From contig NZ_WOSV01000005.1 in assembly GCF_011516655.1 (NCBI RefSeq), forward strand, positions 1 through 64,000: DNA of 64,000 nt, read 5' to 3'. The notes below the pieces were generated by a model. It was not told the origin of the DNA, ran no database searches, and saw only the letters and a program-made list of their open reading frames with translations. The stretch is from Acetobacter thailandicus (GTDB lineage Bacteria > Pseudomonadota > Alphaproteobacteria > Acetobacterales > Acetobacteraceae). Positions within the stretch are counted from its first letter, which is position 1. Every line of letters starts with the position of its first letter. Below are positions 52,615 to 60,706 of this stretch, piece by piece. A program made the translations under genes and the position numbers.

Positions 52615-54132
52615 ATGGGAGACATATCAGTAAAGCAGAGGAACCCGCGGCGTAAATCTCTTGAAAGAATAGAAAAAGAGAACAAAACACAGCGCCTGTC
52701 GCGCTCGCTGGGGGCATTGCAGCTGACAATGCTGGGAGTGGGCTCCACCGTCGGAGCCGGTATTTATGTGATGACCGGTACGGCTGCTGCAAATTATGCA
52801 GGGCCGTCCATTTTACTTTCTTTTATTGTCGCCGGGCTGGCCTGCCTGTTTACAGCTTTATCTTATGGTGAGCTGGCTTCTGCCATGCCGGTCTCAGGTT
52901 CAGCTTATACATATGCTTATGTTTCGATGGGGGAGGCCTGCGCCTGGGGTGTAGGCTGGCTTCTTTTGCTTGAATATGGTGTTTCCTGTGCCGGGGTCGC
53001 TGCCGGTTTTTCGGGATATGCTGTCAGCCTGCTGCAGGATTTTGGCATTGTTATTCCCCATCAGGTGAGTGCTACGACGTTCCAGGTTTCTCTTGAGGGT
53101 ATTCTGAGTTCAGGAATGCAGGCTGACCTGGTTGGCGCTTTTTCTGTCGTAGTTGTGACCTGCTTTCTGATTTTAGGAGTGCAGGAATCTTTAAGGGTCA
53201 ATACTGCGATTGTCTTTCTTAAGGTCGGTGTTCTGGTCGTTTTTGTTGTACTGGGGCTTCGGGCAGTTCATCCTTCTTACTGGGTTCCTTTTATCCCTCC
53301 CCATGAAGGGGGGTTTCGTTATGGTGTGCCTGGCATTTTCAGGGCAGCATCGATTATTTTTTTTGCCTATGTTGGCTTTGAGGCTGTTTCAACAGCATCA
53401 GCAGAGGCACGTAACCCACGTAAAGATGTGCCGGCAGGTATCGTCGGTTCATTGCTGATCTGTACACTGATTTATATTGTGGTGGCGGCCGTATTAATTG
53501 GTGTTGTACCATGGAAAACACTGAATGTGGCTGACCCTCTGGCTATTGCTGTCAATGCGATGCATCAGCCCTGGCTTGCGTTTTTTGTAAAAATTGGCGC
53601 GGTTATAGGTCTTTGTTCGGTGCTGCTTGGGCTGCTTTATGCGCAAAGTCGCGTCTTTTTTGCGATGGCTGAAGACGGCTTGCTTATGCCATTATTTAGT
53701 GCGCTGCACCCCAGATTTAAAACGCCATGGCTCGGCACGATTGTGCTCGGTGTTATAACAGCCGTGGCAACAGCAGTTTTGCCAATTGATATCATCAGTG
53801 ACCTTGTCAGCCTGGGTACAGCGACAGCATTTGGTATTGTCTGCTTTACCGTTATATGGGTGCGTAATACTGCACCAGATACACCGCGGGTATTTTCAGT
53901 GCCTGGAGGAGGTATGACGATCAGAGGGGTATGGATAGGCTACGTGCCGGTGATGGGGATGGTGCTGTGCGTTGTTATGACAGCACCTTTGTTTATCGAC
54001 ATGGTGGCCGCGTCTTTTTCCGGCAATCCGGTGCCTGTGTTCCTGCTGTTTGTATATCTCACCCTTGGGTGGGCCAGTTATTATTTTTATGGCCGCAAAC
54101 ATTCCCGCATCGGGCGGGAATGTGATGAGTGA
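52615..54132 (+). CDS. APC-family cationic amino acid permease
   Basis: A 505-residue inner-membrane transporter with 12-14 predicted spans, of the cationic amino acid transporter branch of the APC superfamily. The first span carries the substrate-binding G-x-G-I-Y motif (V-G-A-G-I-Y-V-M-T-G near residue 47), and A-Y-V-G-F-E-A-V-S-T-A-S-A-E-A-R-N-P near residue 246 is a family signature. The amino acid is not determinable. A strong GGAGGGG lies about 14 bases upstream of the ATG, too far to be ideal, so the start is uncertain. It is convergent with the ATP-grasp gene. Confidence 0.9.
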   Translation: MGDISVKQRNPRRKSLERIEKENKTQRLSRSLGALQLTMLGVGSTVGAGIYVMTGTAAANYAGPSILLSFIVAGLACLFTALSYGELASAMPVSGSAYTYAYVSMGEACAWGVGWLLLLEYGVSCAGVAAGFSGYAVSLLQDFGIVIPHQVSATTFQVSLEGILSSGMQADLVGAFSVVVVTCFLILGVQESLRVNTAIVFLKVGVLVVFVVLGLRAVHPSYWVPFIPPHEGGFRYGVPGIFRAASIIFFAYVGFEAVSTASAEARNPRKDVPAGIVGSLLICTLIYIVVAAVLIGVVPWKTLNVADPLAIAVNAMHQPWLAFFVKIGAVIGLCSVLLGLLYAQSRVFFAMAEDGLLMPLFSALHPRFKTPWLGTIVLGVITAVATAVLPIDIISDLVSLGTATAFGIVCFTVIWVRNTAPDTPRVFSVPGGGMTIRGVWIGYVPVMGMVLCVVMTAPLFIDMVAASFSGNPVPVFLLFVYLTLGWASYYFYGRKHSRIGRECDE

Positions 54133-54141
54133 GGCTGAATA

Positions 54142-55221
54142 TCAGTCATTCAGAGGGTAGGAGGCAATCAGGTCTCTTTGCCTGAACCATAATCTGAATC
54201 CATAGAAAAGAGGGCAGGGTTTCCAGCCTTCTTTTCGTTTTTTGGCTCCGATAAGGAAAGCCTCATGATAATGGTGAAACTGTGTGGCGTAGGCTTCCCT
54301 CAGGGTCGTTTTTGAATCCCATATATGCGTTGCTTCTGAACCAATGCCGTTAATTTCGATAATTTCGAAATTTTTGCCTTCGCGGAGGGATTCAACACTA
54401 TCAAATTTCACATCGACTCTTCCGAAATGGAAGTCGGGAATATCTTTCATAATTTCATCAAGCCGGCGGGTAAGAGCTGGTGTGATATCGTCTTTGCCAT
54501 TACGAAAAATACTGCCTTTGCAATGATTTCCCGCAAATACCAGGTCAAGTGTCTGACCTTCTGGCAAAACCTCTTCAAGCCGGTCTTTCAGACGAGGGGT
54601 ATAAACATCAAGCAGAAGGCTTGCGCGAGGGTCCTGTCTGAGAAGGGAGAGTATGGTGTCACGGCCATTGCCTGTGAGTGTTGGGATATCTTTGTATGTA
54701 AGCGAAGAAATAATGCCATTGGGGCGGTCGGGGTGTCGAATATAAAAAAGACCGGCCTCGTGCCTGTATGGGATAAGCTTCTGGATAACGAGTTTAACGC
54801 CTCTTGGAAACGCAGCAAGAATATCTGCCAGCTCTTCATATGTCCTGATGAGTTTGACGCCACTGCCATTGCAGCCAATATCAGGTTTAACAACAGCCGG
54901 AAGAGTCAGGCCCTTTTTCTTCATACTTTCGAGGGCGCGTTCATAGTCTTTTGTGCTTGTTGTGACTGTGACGTAGGGGGCTATCCATTGTGAGGCGACA
55001 GAGCCGGCAAGATCAAGGATGCCACTTTTACTTTCACCGCACAGCCCGCCGGTTTCAATGCGTGGATTAGCCGCTGTTGGCAGGCACAAATCGCCATAAC
55101 GAAGACCCAGCAGGATATAGTAAGTCACGACAGGGATATAAAACAGCCAGTCAGGCATTGTTTCAAAGCTGGATAAAGGATGGCCGGAATTACCCTGGAG
55201 TGAAGGGGAGTGAGAAGTCAT
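54142..55221 (-). CDS. ATP-grasp ligase of unknown substrate, coupled to a DedA protein
   Basis: A protein of 359 residues. The C-terminal two thirds look like an ATP-grasp enzyme related to D-Ala-D-Ala ligases: V-V-K-P-D-I-G-C-N-G-S-G-V near residue 112 (ATP-binding loop), V-I-Q-K-L-I-P-Y near residue 143 and the metal-ligand segment E-I-I-E-I-N-G near residue 283. The N-terminal third has one hydrophobic segment (F-Y-I-P-V-V-T-Y-Y-I-L-L near residue 28) and a striking L-P-T-A-A-N-P-R-I-E-T-G-G block near residue 46. ATG 55221 overlaps the DedA stop as ATGA, so the longer frame to 55305 is rejected. The substrate is unknown; a membrane-associated amide or ester ligation is inference. Confidence 0.8.
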   Translation of the reverse strand: MTSHSPSLQGNSGHPLSSFETMPDWLFYIPVVTYYILLGLRYGDLCLPTAANPRIETGGLCGESKSGILDLAGSVASQWIAPYVTVTTSTKDYERALESMKKKGLTLPAVVKPDIGCNGSGVKLIRTYEELADILAAFPRGVKLVIQKLIPYRHEAGLFYIRHPDRPNGIISSLTYKDIPTLTGNGRDTILSLLRQDPRASLLLDVYTPRLKDRLEEVLPEGQTLDLVFAGNHCKGSIFRNGKDDITPALTRRLDEIMKDIPDFHFGRVDVKFDSVESLREGKNFEIIEINGIGSEATHIWDSKTTLREAYATQFHHYHEAFLIGAKKRKEGWKPCPLFYGFRLWFRQRDLIASYPLND

Positions 55222-55793
55222 TTTTTCTGCTTTTGAATACGTGTGGCCAGATGCCCCATCAGGATAATAATCAGTACGAAGCCAGCAATGCCTGCCCATC
55301 GCCATTGTCCAAGGTGCGTTAGCAGCAGGTTGCCTATGTGCAGAGATAAGGCAAAGAGAGCTGAAGTCCAGATCAGGGTTGCGAAAAAGGTTGCAAGAGT
55401 AAAGACTTTCAGGCCTGCATTGAAAAAACCACAGGCGGTATAAAGTGGCAGGCGTGTGCCCGGTATAAAGCGACTGACAAAAACAACTCTGAACAGGTTA
55501 TTGGTCAGCCATTTTTTTTGCATGGCCCGGTCGGGGGTTTCCACCCACCTTCTGGCAGGCGGCCAGCGTGCTGCCAGATACCCCATGCCGTATAACCCGA
55601 TATCTCCTGTGACGATACCAATATAAAGGGCAATGAGGGCTTCACCTGCTCCCAGTGTGTGCAAATTGACCTGTATTGCCGTTATGACAGTGGCTGCATC
55701 CTCGAGAATAAAAGTGGCAAGTATGACAATGAGGATCTGAATAATGGGAGAATGCGCAGAGGAGGCCAGAAAATTCTCAAGGGAGTGTATCAT
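55218..55793 (-). CDS. DedA/VTT-family membrane protein
   Basis: A 191-residue inner-membrane protein with four to six hydrophobic segments. Family marks are I-L-E-D-A-A-T near residue 28 (the acidic residue of the first re-entrant loop), G-D-I-G-L-Y-G-M-G-Y near residue 63 and F-V-S-R-F-I-P-G-T-R-L-P near residue 106 with the essential arginines. DedA proteins include undecaprenyl-phosphate and phospholipid flippases. It is the first gene of a two-gene operon whose second gene, an ATP-grasp enzyme, starts inside its stop codon. Confidence 0.92.
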   Translation of the reverse strand: MIHSLENFLASSAHSPIIQILIVILATFILEDAATVITAIQVNLHTLGAGEALIALYIGIVTGDIGLYGMGYLAARWPPARRWVETPDRAMQKKWLTNNLFRVVFVSRFIPGTRLPLYTACGFFNAGLKVFTLATFFATLIWTSALFALSLHIGNLLLTHLGQWRWAGIAGFVLIIILMGHLATRIQKQKK

Positions 55794-55991
55794 ATAACTA
55801 TCGAAAAAGAGCTTTGTCAGATTTGAGAAAGATAAATATCGTCGGACATCAGCTTGTTATAGTAAGAGATCTGTATAAAAATATTTACTTTTATAGTGAA
55901 GAAGAAGGAACATAAAAACCTCGCCGCGCTGAACCGGATCAGCTGATTTTTTTAATTTTGCTGAATAACCACATAAAACTAAAGTAAGCCA

Positions 55992-57011
55992 ATGATGAAT
56001 ATCAAAAAAAGGCAATTTGTTTGCGGGGTCGCTTCATTGCTGGCGCTTCCGGCTGGTGCGTATGCAGCATCAGCGCATACTATGAGCGATTATACTGTTG
56101 ATGCTGCGGAGCGGCGTCGTTATGCCCGCTTTCTGAGTGTGGTAAGAGGTGAAGCCATCAGGCAGGGGATGTCTGCTTCTGTGGTTGATGCCGCTCTGGC
56201 GGTTACACCCGCGCCCAATGCAAAAGTGCTCAAAGCTGACAGGCACCAGCCGGAATTTACGCTGACCTGGGCTCAGTATAAAGAGCGTGTTCTTACAGAT
56301 AAAAAAATCCTTGATGGTCAGTCTGCGGTGGCGCAGCGCAAGTCTCTTTTTTCTCAGGTGAGTTCGCTTTACAAAGTCAGCACAGGTGCGATTGCCGGTA
56401 TATGGGGGCTGGAATCAGCATATGGTAAAAAAACAGGCACCTATCATGTGATTGATGCGCTTGCGACTCTGGCATTTGACGGGCGTCGTTCCTCTTTTTT
56501 TCGTGCCGAGCTGTTTAAGGCGCTGCAAATTCTTAACCAGGGTGACATAACACCTTCTGCCATGCTGGGCAGCTATGCGGGGGCTATGGGGCAGCCGCAG
56601 TTTATGCCCAGTGCCTATCAGCGTTATGCAGTGAGTTTTCCCGAAGGCGGGCGACGTAATATCTGGACGAATGAGGCCGATGTTTTTGCCTCAGTTGCGA
56701 ATTACCTTGCTAAGTGCCACTGGCGCTATGGTGAGCCATGGGGAGAAGCAGTGCATACGCCGGAGACACTCGCGCAAAGCGAGACAGGCCGTACGATCGT
56801 TCGTCCTTCATCATACTGGGTCAGTAAGGGGGTGACGCCTGTACTGGGGGGCAGTTTTGCGCGCCCTGACCTGCCTGGCGCTATTGTTCGTCCGGATGGG
56901 CCAGGTGGTGAGGCTTTTATCGTCTATGCAAATTTTAACGTTATCAGACGTTACAATCCCTCTGATTTTTACGCATTAGCTGTTGGTCTGCTGGGGGATG
57001 CCATAGCGTGA
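55992..57011 (+). CDS. Lytic murein transglycosylase, MltB type
   Basis: Periplasmic enzyme cleaving the glycan strands of peptidoglycan with anhydro-MurNAc formation; 339 residues. A signal peptide ends near A-G-A-Y-A-A. The catalytic Glu is in G-I-W-G-L-E-S-A-Y-G (Glu141); G-A-M-G-Q-P-Q-F-M-P-S near residue 196 and D-V-F-A-S-V-A-N-Y-L near residue 235 are family blocks. There is no lipobox, so it is a soluble form. The stop overlaps the GTG start of the RlpA-like gene. Confidence 0.93.
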   Translation: MMNIKKRQFVCGVASLLALPAGAYAASAHTMSDYTVDAAERRRYARFLSVVRGEAIRQGMSASVVDAALAVTPAPNAKVLKADRHQPEFTLTWAQYKERVLTDKKILDGQSAVAQRKSLFSQVSSLYKVSTGAIAGIWGLESAYGKKTGTYHVIDALATLAFDGRRSSFFRAELFKALQILNQGDITPSAMLGSYAGAMGQPQFMPSAYQRYAVSFPEGGRRNIWTNEADVFASVANYLAKCHWRYGEPWGEAVHTPETLAQSETGRTIVRPSSYWVSKGVTPVLGGSFARPDLPGAIVRPDGPGGEAFIVYANFNVIRRYNPSDFYALAVGLLGDAIA

Positions 57012-57892
57012 AAAAACAACTGATTTTGTCTGGTGCCTGTTTGTTGCTGTTCGGGTGCGATACGTCGCACCAGTCAGGGCCGGCACCACAGCCCTCTCTC
57101 CATTATGTGGTTGGTTCTGCGTGGCATGCTGAAAACCGGTGGTTTTATCCGCGTGAGACATTTTCATATGCTGAGACCGGGCTTGCCGTCGTACAGCCAA
57201 AAGTAAAGGGGGCGACGCCTTTAACCGCTGACGGAGAGGTCAGAAGCGATCTGACCATGACAGCTGCGCATCAGACTTTGCAGCTGCCGGCGATTGTGAC
57301 TGTGACTAATCTGGAAAATGGCCGCCAGGCAGTTGTTCGCCTTAATGATCGCGGGCCAGACCAGGCTGGTCGCCTTCTTGCCGTAACACCCAGAGTCGCA
57401 TCAGTGCTCGGTATAGGGCATGAGCCGGTGAGAGTGCGTATTGTTGAAAATGAAACTGTCAGCCGTGAACTTGCAGGTCAGCTTCCGGGTGGTCCCGCAC
57501 TTCAGATCGCGGCTATGCCTGTCAAAGAAGTGTTGCAGAATACCCTGGATAGCAGCGAAGCCCCGCATGCTGTCGGGGCAGTTTCTCACGCGGCGGCTGT
57601 GAACCCTGAAAGCAGACCGTTAACGTCGTTGCCGGATTTACCCGCTGTGTGGCAGGAGGGAGCACCCGTACCGGCGTCAGACTTGTGGGTTGAGACGGCA
57701 AATTTCACATCACGTTACACGGCGCAGAGAGCCGCAGCGGGGCAGGGAGCGCTGGTGGTGCCAACAATTACGCCTCAGGGGCAAATGTGGTCTGTCCGAC
57801 TAGGCCCTTTTTCGACTATACATGAGGCTGATGCAGCGTTGAGAGGTTCTCTTGCCGCTGGTCAGACCGGATCTCATATTGTTGTTGAATAG
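57008..57892 (+). CDS. rlpA: RlpA-like lipoprotein with DPBB and SPOR domains
   Basis: A 294-residue lipoprotein (lipobox L-F-G-C ending at Cys17) related to RlpA, which in Pseudomonas cleaves glycans lacking stem peptides at the septum. The double-psi beta-barrel has M-T-A-A-H-Q-T-L near residue 84 (His88) and V-V-R-L-N-D-R-G-P near residue 109 (Asp114), matching the catalytic residues of RlpA. Residues about 215-294 look like a SPOR domain binding denuded glycans. The usual A-S-W-Y-G start of the barrel is changed to G-S-A-W-H with a longer loop, so activity needs testing. It starts inside the MltB stop and precedes a carboxypeptidase. Confidence 0.88.
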   Translation: MKKQLILSGACLLLFGCDTSHQSGPAPQPSLHYVVGSAWHAENRWFYPRETFSYAETGLAVVQPKVKGATPLTADGEVRSDLTMTAAHQTLQLPAIVTVTNLENGRQAVVRLNDRGPDQAGRLLAVTPRVASVLGIGHEPVRVRIVENETVSRELAGQLPGGPALQIAAMPVKEVLQNTLDSSEAPHAVGAVSHAAAVNPESRPLTSLPDLPAVWQEGAPVPASDLWVETANFTSRYTAQRAAAGQGALVVPTITPQGQMWSVRLGPFSTIHEADAALRGSLAAGQTGSHIVVE

Positions 57893-57900
57893 GATACAGC

Positions 57901-59112
57901 GTGCATACTCGGCGGTTTCTTCTTGCAGGAGGGGTAGCTCTTGCTGGCAGTGGCTACTCATTGGCAGCACAGGCTCGTAAAGGGCATGCTCCATCTTTAA
58001 AAAAGAATCATGCTGCTGAAGCATCGGCTGCAGATGTTTCGACAGGTGCCGCGATTACACCGGTTGGTCCGGTTGATACGGTTGCACGCTGGGCCTGCAT
58101 TCTTGATTATGACAGCGGTTCTGTTCTGCTTGAAAAAGCAGCTGATGAGCGCATGCCGCCGTCTTCCCTGACAAAAATGATGACGGCTTATATCACTTTC
58201 GAGATGCTGCGTTCAGGGCGCCTTAAGCTCGACCAGTCTCTGCTGGTCAGTGAAAGGGCCTGGCGTATGCAGGGGTCACGCATGTTCGTGCCTCTTGGTG
58301 CGTCTGTTCCTGTTCAGGATCTGATTCAGGGGATGGTTATTCAGTCAGGAAATGATGCCTGTATCGTGGTGGCGGAGGGCATTTCCGGCTCTGAGGAACA
58401 GTTTGTCGCTCTGATGAATGCAACAGCTGAAAAGCTGGGGCTGAAAAATTCGCACTTTATGAATGCAACGGGCTGGCCTGCTGAAGGGCATTATATGTCA
58501 GCGCGGGATGTCGCTTATCTGGCAGTGCGCCTGATCCATGATTTTCCGGAATATTATCATTTCTTCTCAGAAAAAGAGTTCTTCTTTAACAAGATACGTC
58601 AGGAAAATCGTAATACCCTCGTTGTTAAAGGTCTGGCTGATGGCCTGAAAACCGGCCACACAGATGCCGGTGGTTTTGGTCTGTGTGCGTCATCGCTGCG
58701 TGATGGTCGTCGGGTTGTGATGGCACTTAACGGTATGCCGACATCATCTGCCCGCGCCCGTGAGGGTGAGCGTTTGCTTGGGTGGTCGTTTGCAAATTTC
58801 GAGACAGCGAGAATTCTTGAGCATGGCACTGTGGTGACCCAGGCTCCTGTCTGGATGGGGAATGAAAAAACAGTCCCGCTTATGGTTGCTCAGGATGTCT
58901 CTCTGCTGCTGCCTCATGGCTGGCGTAATGATACCCATGTGTCGTTCGATTATCAGTCTCCTTTGCCAGCACCTCTGGTGCAGGGGCAGGCTGTGGGAAC
59001 AGTCACCATCGCTCTCTCCGGTAACCGTCAGATGACCGTGCCGCTTATTGTCGGACAAAGCGTACAAGCTCTTGGTGTCTTTGGACGTGCTGCCCGCCGG
59101 ATGCATCTTTAA
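57901..59112 (+). CDS. D-alanyl-D-alanine carboxypeptidase (PBP5/6 family)
   Basis: Serine peptidase removing the terminal D-Ala of peptidoglycan stem peptides in the periplasm; 403 residues, starting with GTG. Active-site motifs are S-L-T-K (Ser89-Lys92), S-G-N (149-151) and K-T-G (250-252). The N-terminus has T-R-R-F-L-L-A-G-G, a twin-arginine pattern, before a hydrophobic run. A C-terminal beta domain follows the catalytic domain. Together with the two preceding transglycosylase-type genes it forms a peptidoglycan-trimming operon. tmk starts three bases after its stop. Confidence 0.93.
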   Translation: MHTRRFLLAGGVALAGSGYSLAAQARKGHAPSLKKNHAAEASAADVSTGAAITPVGPVDTVARWACILDYDSGSVLLEKAADERMPPSSLTKMMTAYITFEMLRSGRLKLDQSLLVSERAWRMQGSRMFVPLGASVPVQDLIQGMVIQSGNDACIVVAEGISGSEEQFVALMNATAEKLGLKNSHFMNATGWPAEGHYMSARDVAYLAVRLIHDFPEYYHFFSEKEFFFNKIRQENRNTLVVKGLADGLKTGHTDAGGFGLCASSLRDGRRVVMALNGMPTSSARAREGERLLGWSFANFETARILEHGTVVTQAPVWMGNEKTVPLMVAQDVSLLLPHGWRNDTHVSFDYQSPLPAPLVQGQAVGTVTIALSGNRQMTVPLIVGQSVQALGVFGRAARRMHL

Positions 59113-59115
59113 GAT

Positions 59116-59748
59116 ATGACGAAGGGACTTTTCATTACACTGGAGGGTGGTGAGGGCGTTGGTAAGTCAACGCAGCTTGCCCTCCTTGAGCGCGCTTTGC
59201 AGGCTCGTGGGCTGGATATACTGGTAACGCGTGAACCAGGAGGCTCACCAGTCGCTGAGGATTTACGTAATCTTTTGCTGTTTGGTCAGCACAGCTTTTC
59301 GCGCCGCTCTGAAATTCTTACACATTTTGCCGCACGCTTTGATCATGTTGATCAGGTTATAGAACCGGCTCTTGCTGCAGGTAAGCTGGTGGTGTGTGAC
59401 AGGTTTACTGACTCAACTCTGGCTTATCAGGCCTATGGCCGCGCTGAGGGTGAAGTAGGAACGTTGTCTCTGATTAATAACCTGCAAAAGCAGCTGGGTC
59501 GTCAGCCTGATATGACGTTTCTGCTTGAAGTGTCGCGTGATACGGCACGTAGGCGGCTTGCAGCGCGAGGTAAGCCTACGGATCGTTATGAAAAGTCCGA
59601 TGAGGACTTTCATATTCGTGTGGCGGAGGGCTTTCGCACGATAGCGGAACAAAATAAGAACAGGGTTATTGTCCTGAGTACAGAGCATATGCCGGCTGAA
59701 AAAGTAAATGCTGTAATCGTCGAACATATTTTATCAAGATTGCCGTAG
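59116..59748 (+). CDS. tmk: Thymidylate kinase
   Basis: Phosphorylates dTMP to dTDP for DNA synthesis; 210 residues. The P-loop is E-G-G-E-G-V-G-K-S-T at residues 10-19, the D-R-x motif is T-R-E-P-G-G-S near residue 38, and D-R-F-T-D-S-T-L-A-Y-Q near residue 95 is diagnostic. The neighbour holB, one base downstream, is its usual partner. It probably shares a transcript with the upstream peptidoglycan genes. Confidence 0.96.
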   Translation: MTKGLFITLEGGEGVGKSTQLALLERALQARGLDILVTREPGGSPVAEDLRNLLLFGQHSFSRRSEILTHFAARFDHVDQVIEPALAAGKLVVCDRFTDSTLAYQAYGRAEGEVGTLSLINNLQKQLGRQPDMTFLLEVSRDTARRRLAARGKPTDRYEKSDEDFHIRVAEGFRTIAEQNKNRVIVLSTEHMPAEKVNAVIVEHILSRLP

Positions 59749-59749
59749 A

Positions 59750-60706
59750 ATGACGTCACCCGGAGAAGATCCCCGTTTGTCCTCCCTGCATTTACAGGGG
59801 CATCAGTCGGCGATTCAGCTTTTCACAGAGGCTAAGCGTTCAGGGCGTATGCCGCATGCCTGGCTGCTGACTGGCCCTCCGGGCATTGGTAAGGCAACTC
59901 TGGCATTTCATCTGGCCCGGATGGTGCTGGGAGGGGAAAGTGCTGAAAGCCCTGCCGGTCGTCGCATCTCTGCGGCAACACATGCTGATTTGCTTGTTAT
60001 CAGTCGTAGTTATGACGAAAAACGCCAGCGTTACCGTGGTGAAATTGTTATGGACGAGGTGCGTCCGGTTAATGATTTCCTTCATCGCACTGCGGCGGAG
60101 GGCGGCTGGCGTGTCGTGATTGTTGATGGTGCCGAGTGGATGAACCGTAACGCTGCCAATGCGTTACTGAAAATTCTTGAGGAGCCACCTCCGTCTGCAC
60201 TGTTGTTGCTGACATCTTCCTCACCAGGGCGGTTGCTGCCAACAATACGAAGCCGTTGCCAGCGTATTGATCTTAAACCTTTGTCCTCTTCCGAGCTGGC
60301 AGCCGTGATCGCGCGTGAGGCGCCGGGCACAGCACCGGCTGAGCTTGAGCGGGCTTTATCCGCAGCGCAGGGCTCTCCCGGGCGGGTGTTTGATCTTCTG
60401 GCTGATGAAGGCGGGCAGATGGCGGGTCTGGTGCAGCAGGCCCTTAACGGTGTTTCAGTAAGTGATGCATACATAGTGGCTGAAACAGTTTTGAAAAAAG
60501 AGAATGGTTTTAATTTATTTTTCAGTCTGTTATCAAATGTCCTGCAGGAACAGGCCCGTTCTTCAGCCAGGCAGGGACTGACAAAGTCAGTCTTTTTCGC
60601 TAAGGCGTGGGAGAATGTTATGCGTCTTCAGAATGAGACCGACCATTTTAATCTTGATAAACAGGAAGCGCTTCTCGAAGCGATGATGATTGCGGGTAAA
60701 GTATGA
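59750..60706 (+). CDS. holB: DNA polymerase III subunit delta'
   Basis: Clamp-loader subunit of 318 residues. The P-loop-like G-P-P-G-I-G-K-A-T near residue 42 follows the pattern of alphaproteobacterial HolB, in which the loop is degenerate in keeping with a non-hydrolysing role. V-I-V-D-G-A-E-W-M-N and N-A-L-L-K-I-L-E-E-P-P are conserved, as is the S-R-C segment (R-S-R-C-Q-R-I). The four-cysteine zinc module of E. coli delta' is absent. The stop overlaps metG as ATGA. Confidence 0.94.
   Translation: MTSPGEDPRLSSLHLQGHQSAIQLFTEAKRSGRMPHAWLLTGPPGIGKATLAFHLARMVLGGESAESPAGRRISAATHADLLVISRSYDEKRQRYRGEIVMDEVRPVNDFLHRTAAEGGWRVVIVDGAEWMNRNAANALLKILEEPPPSALLLLTSSSPGRLLPTIRSRCQRIDLKPLSSSELAAVIAREAPGTAPAELERALSAAQGSPGRVFDLLADEGGQMAGLVQQALNGVSVSDAYIVAETVLKKENGFNLFFSLLSNVLQEQARSSARQGLTKSVFFAKAWENVMRLQNETDHFNLDKQEALLEAMMIAGKV

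Noticed and set aside
54427-54993. A 188-residue plus-strand open frame opposite the ATP-grasp gene
   Set aside because: The minus strand carries the ATP-grasp motifs in order and is coupled to the DedA gene; the plus frame has no motif or ribosome binding site.
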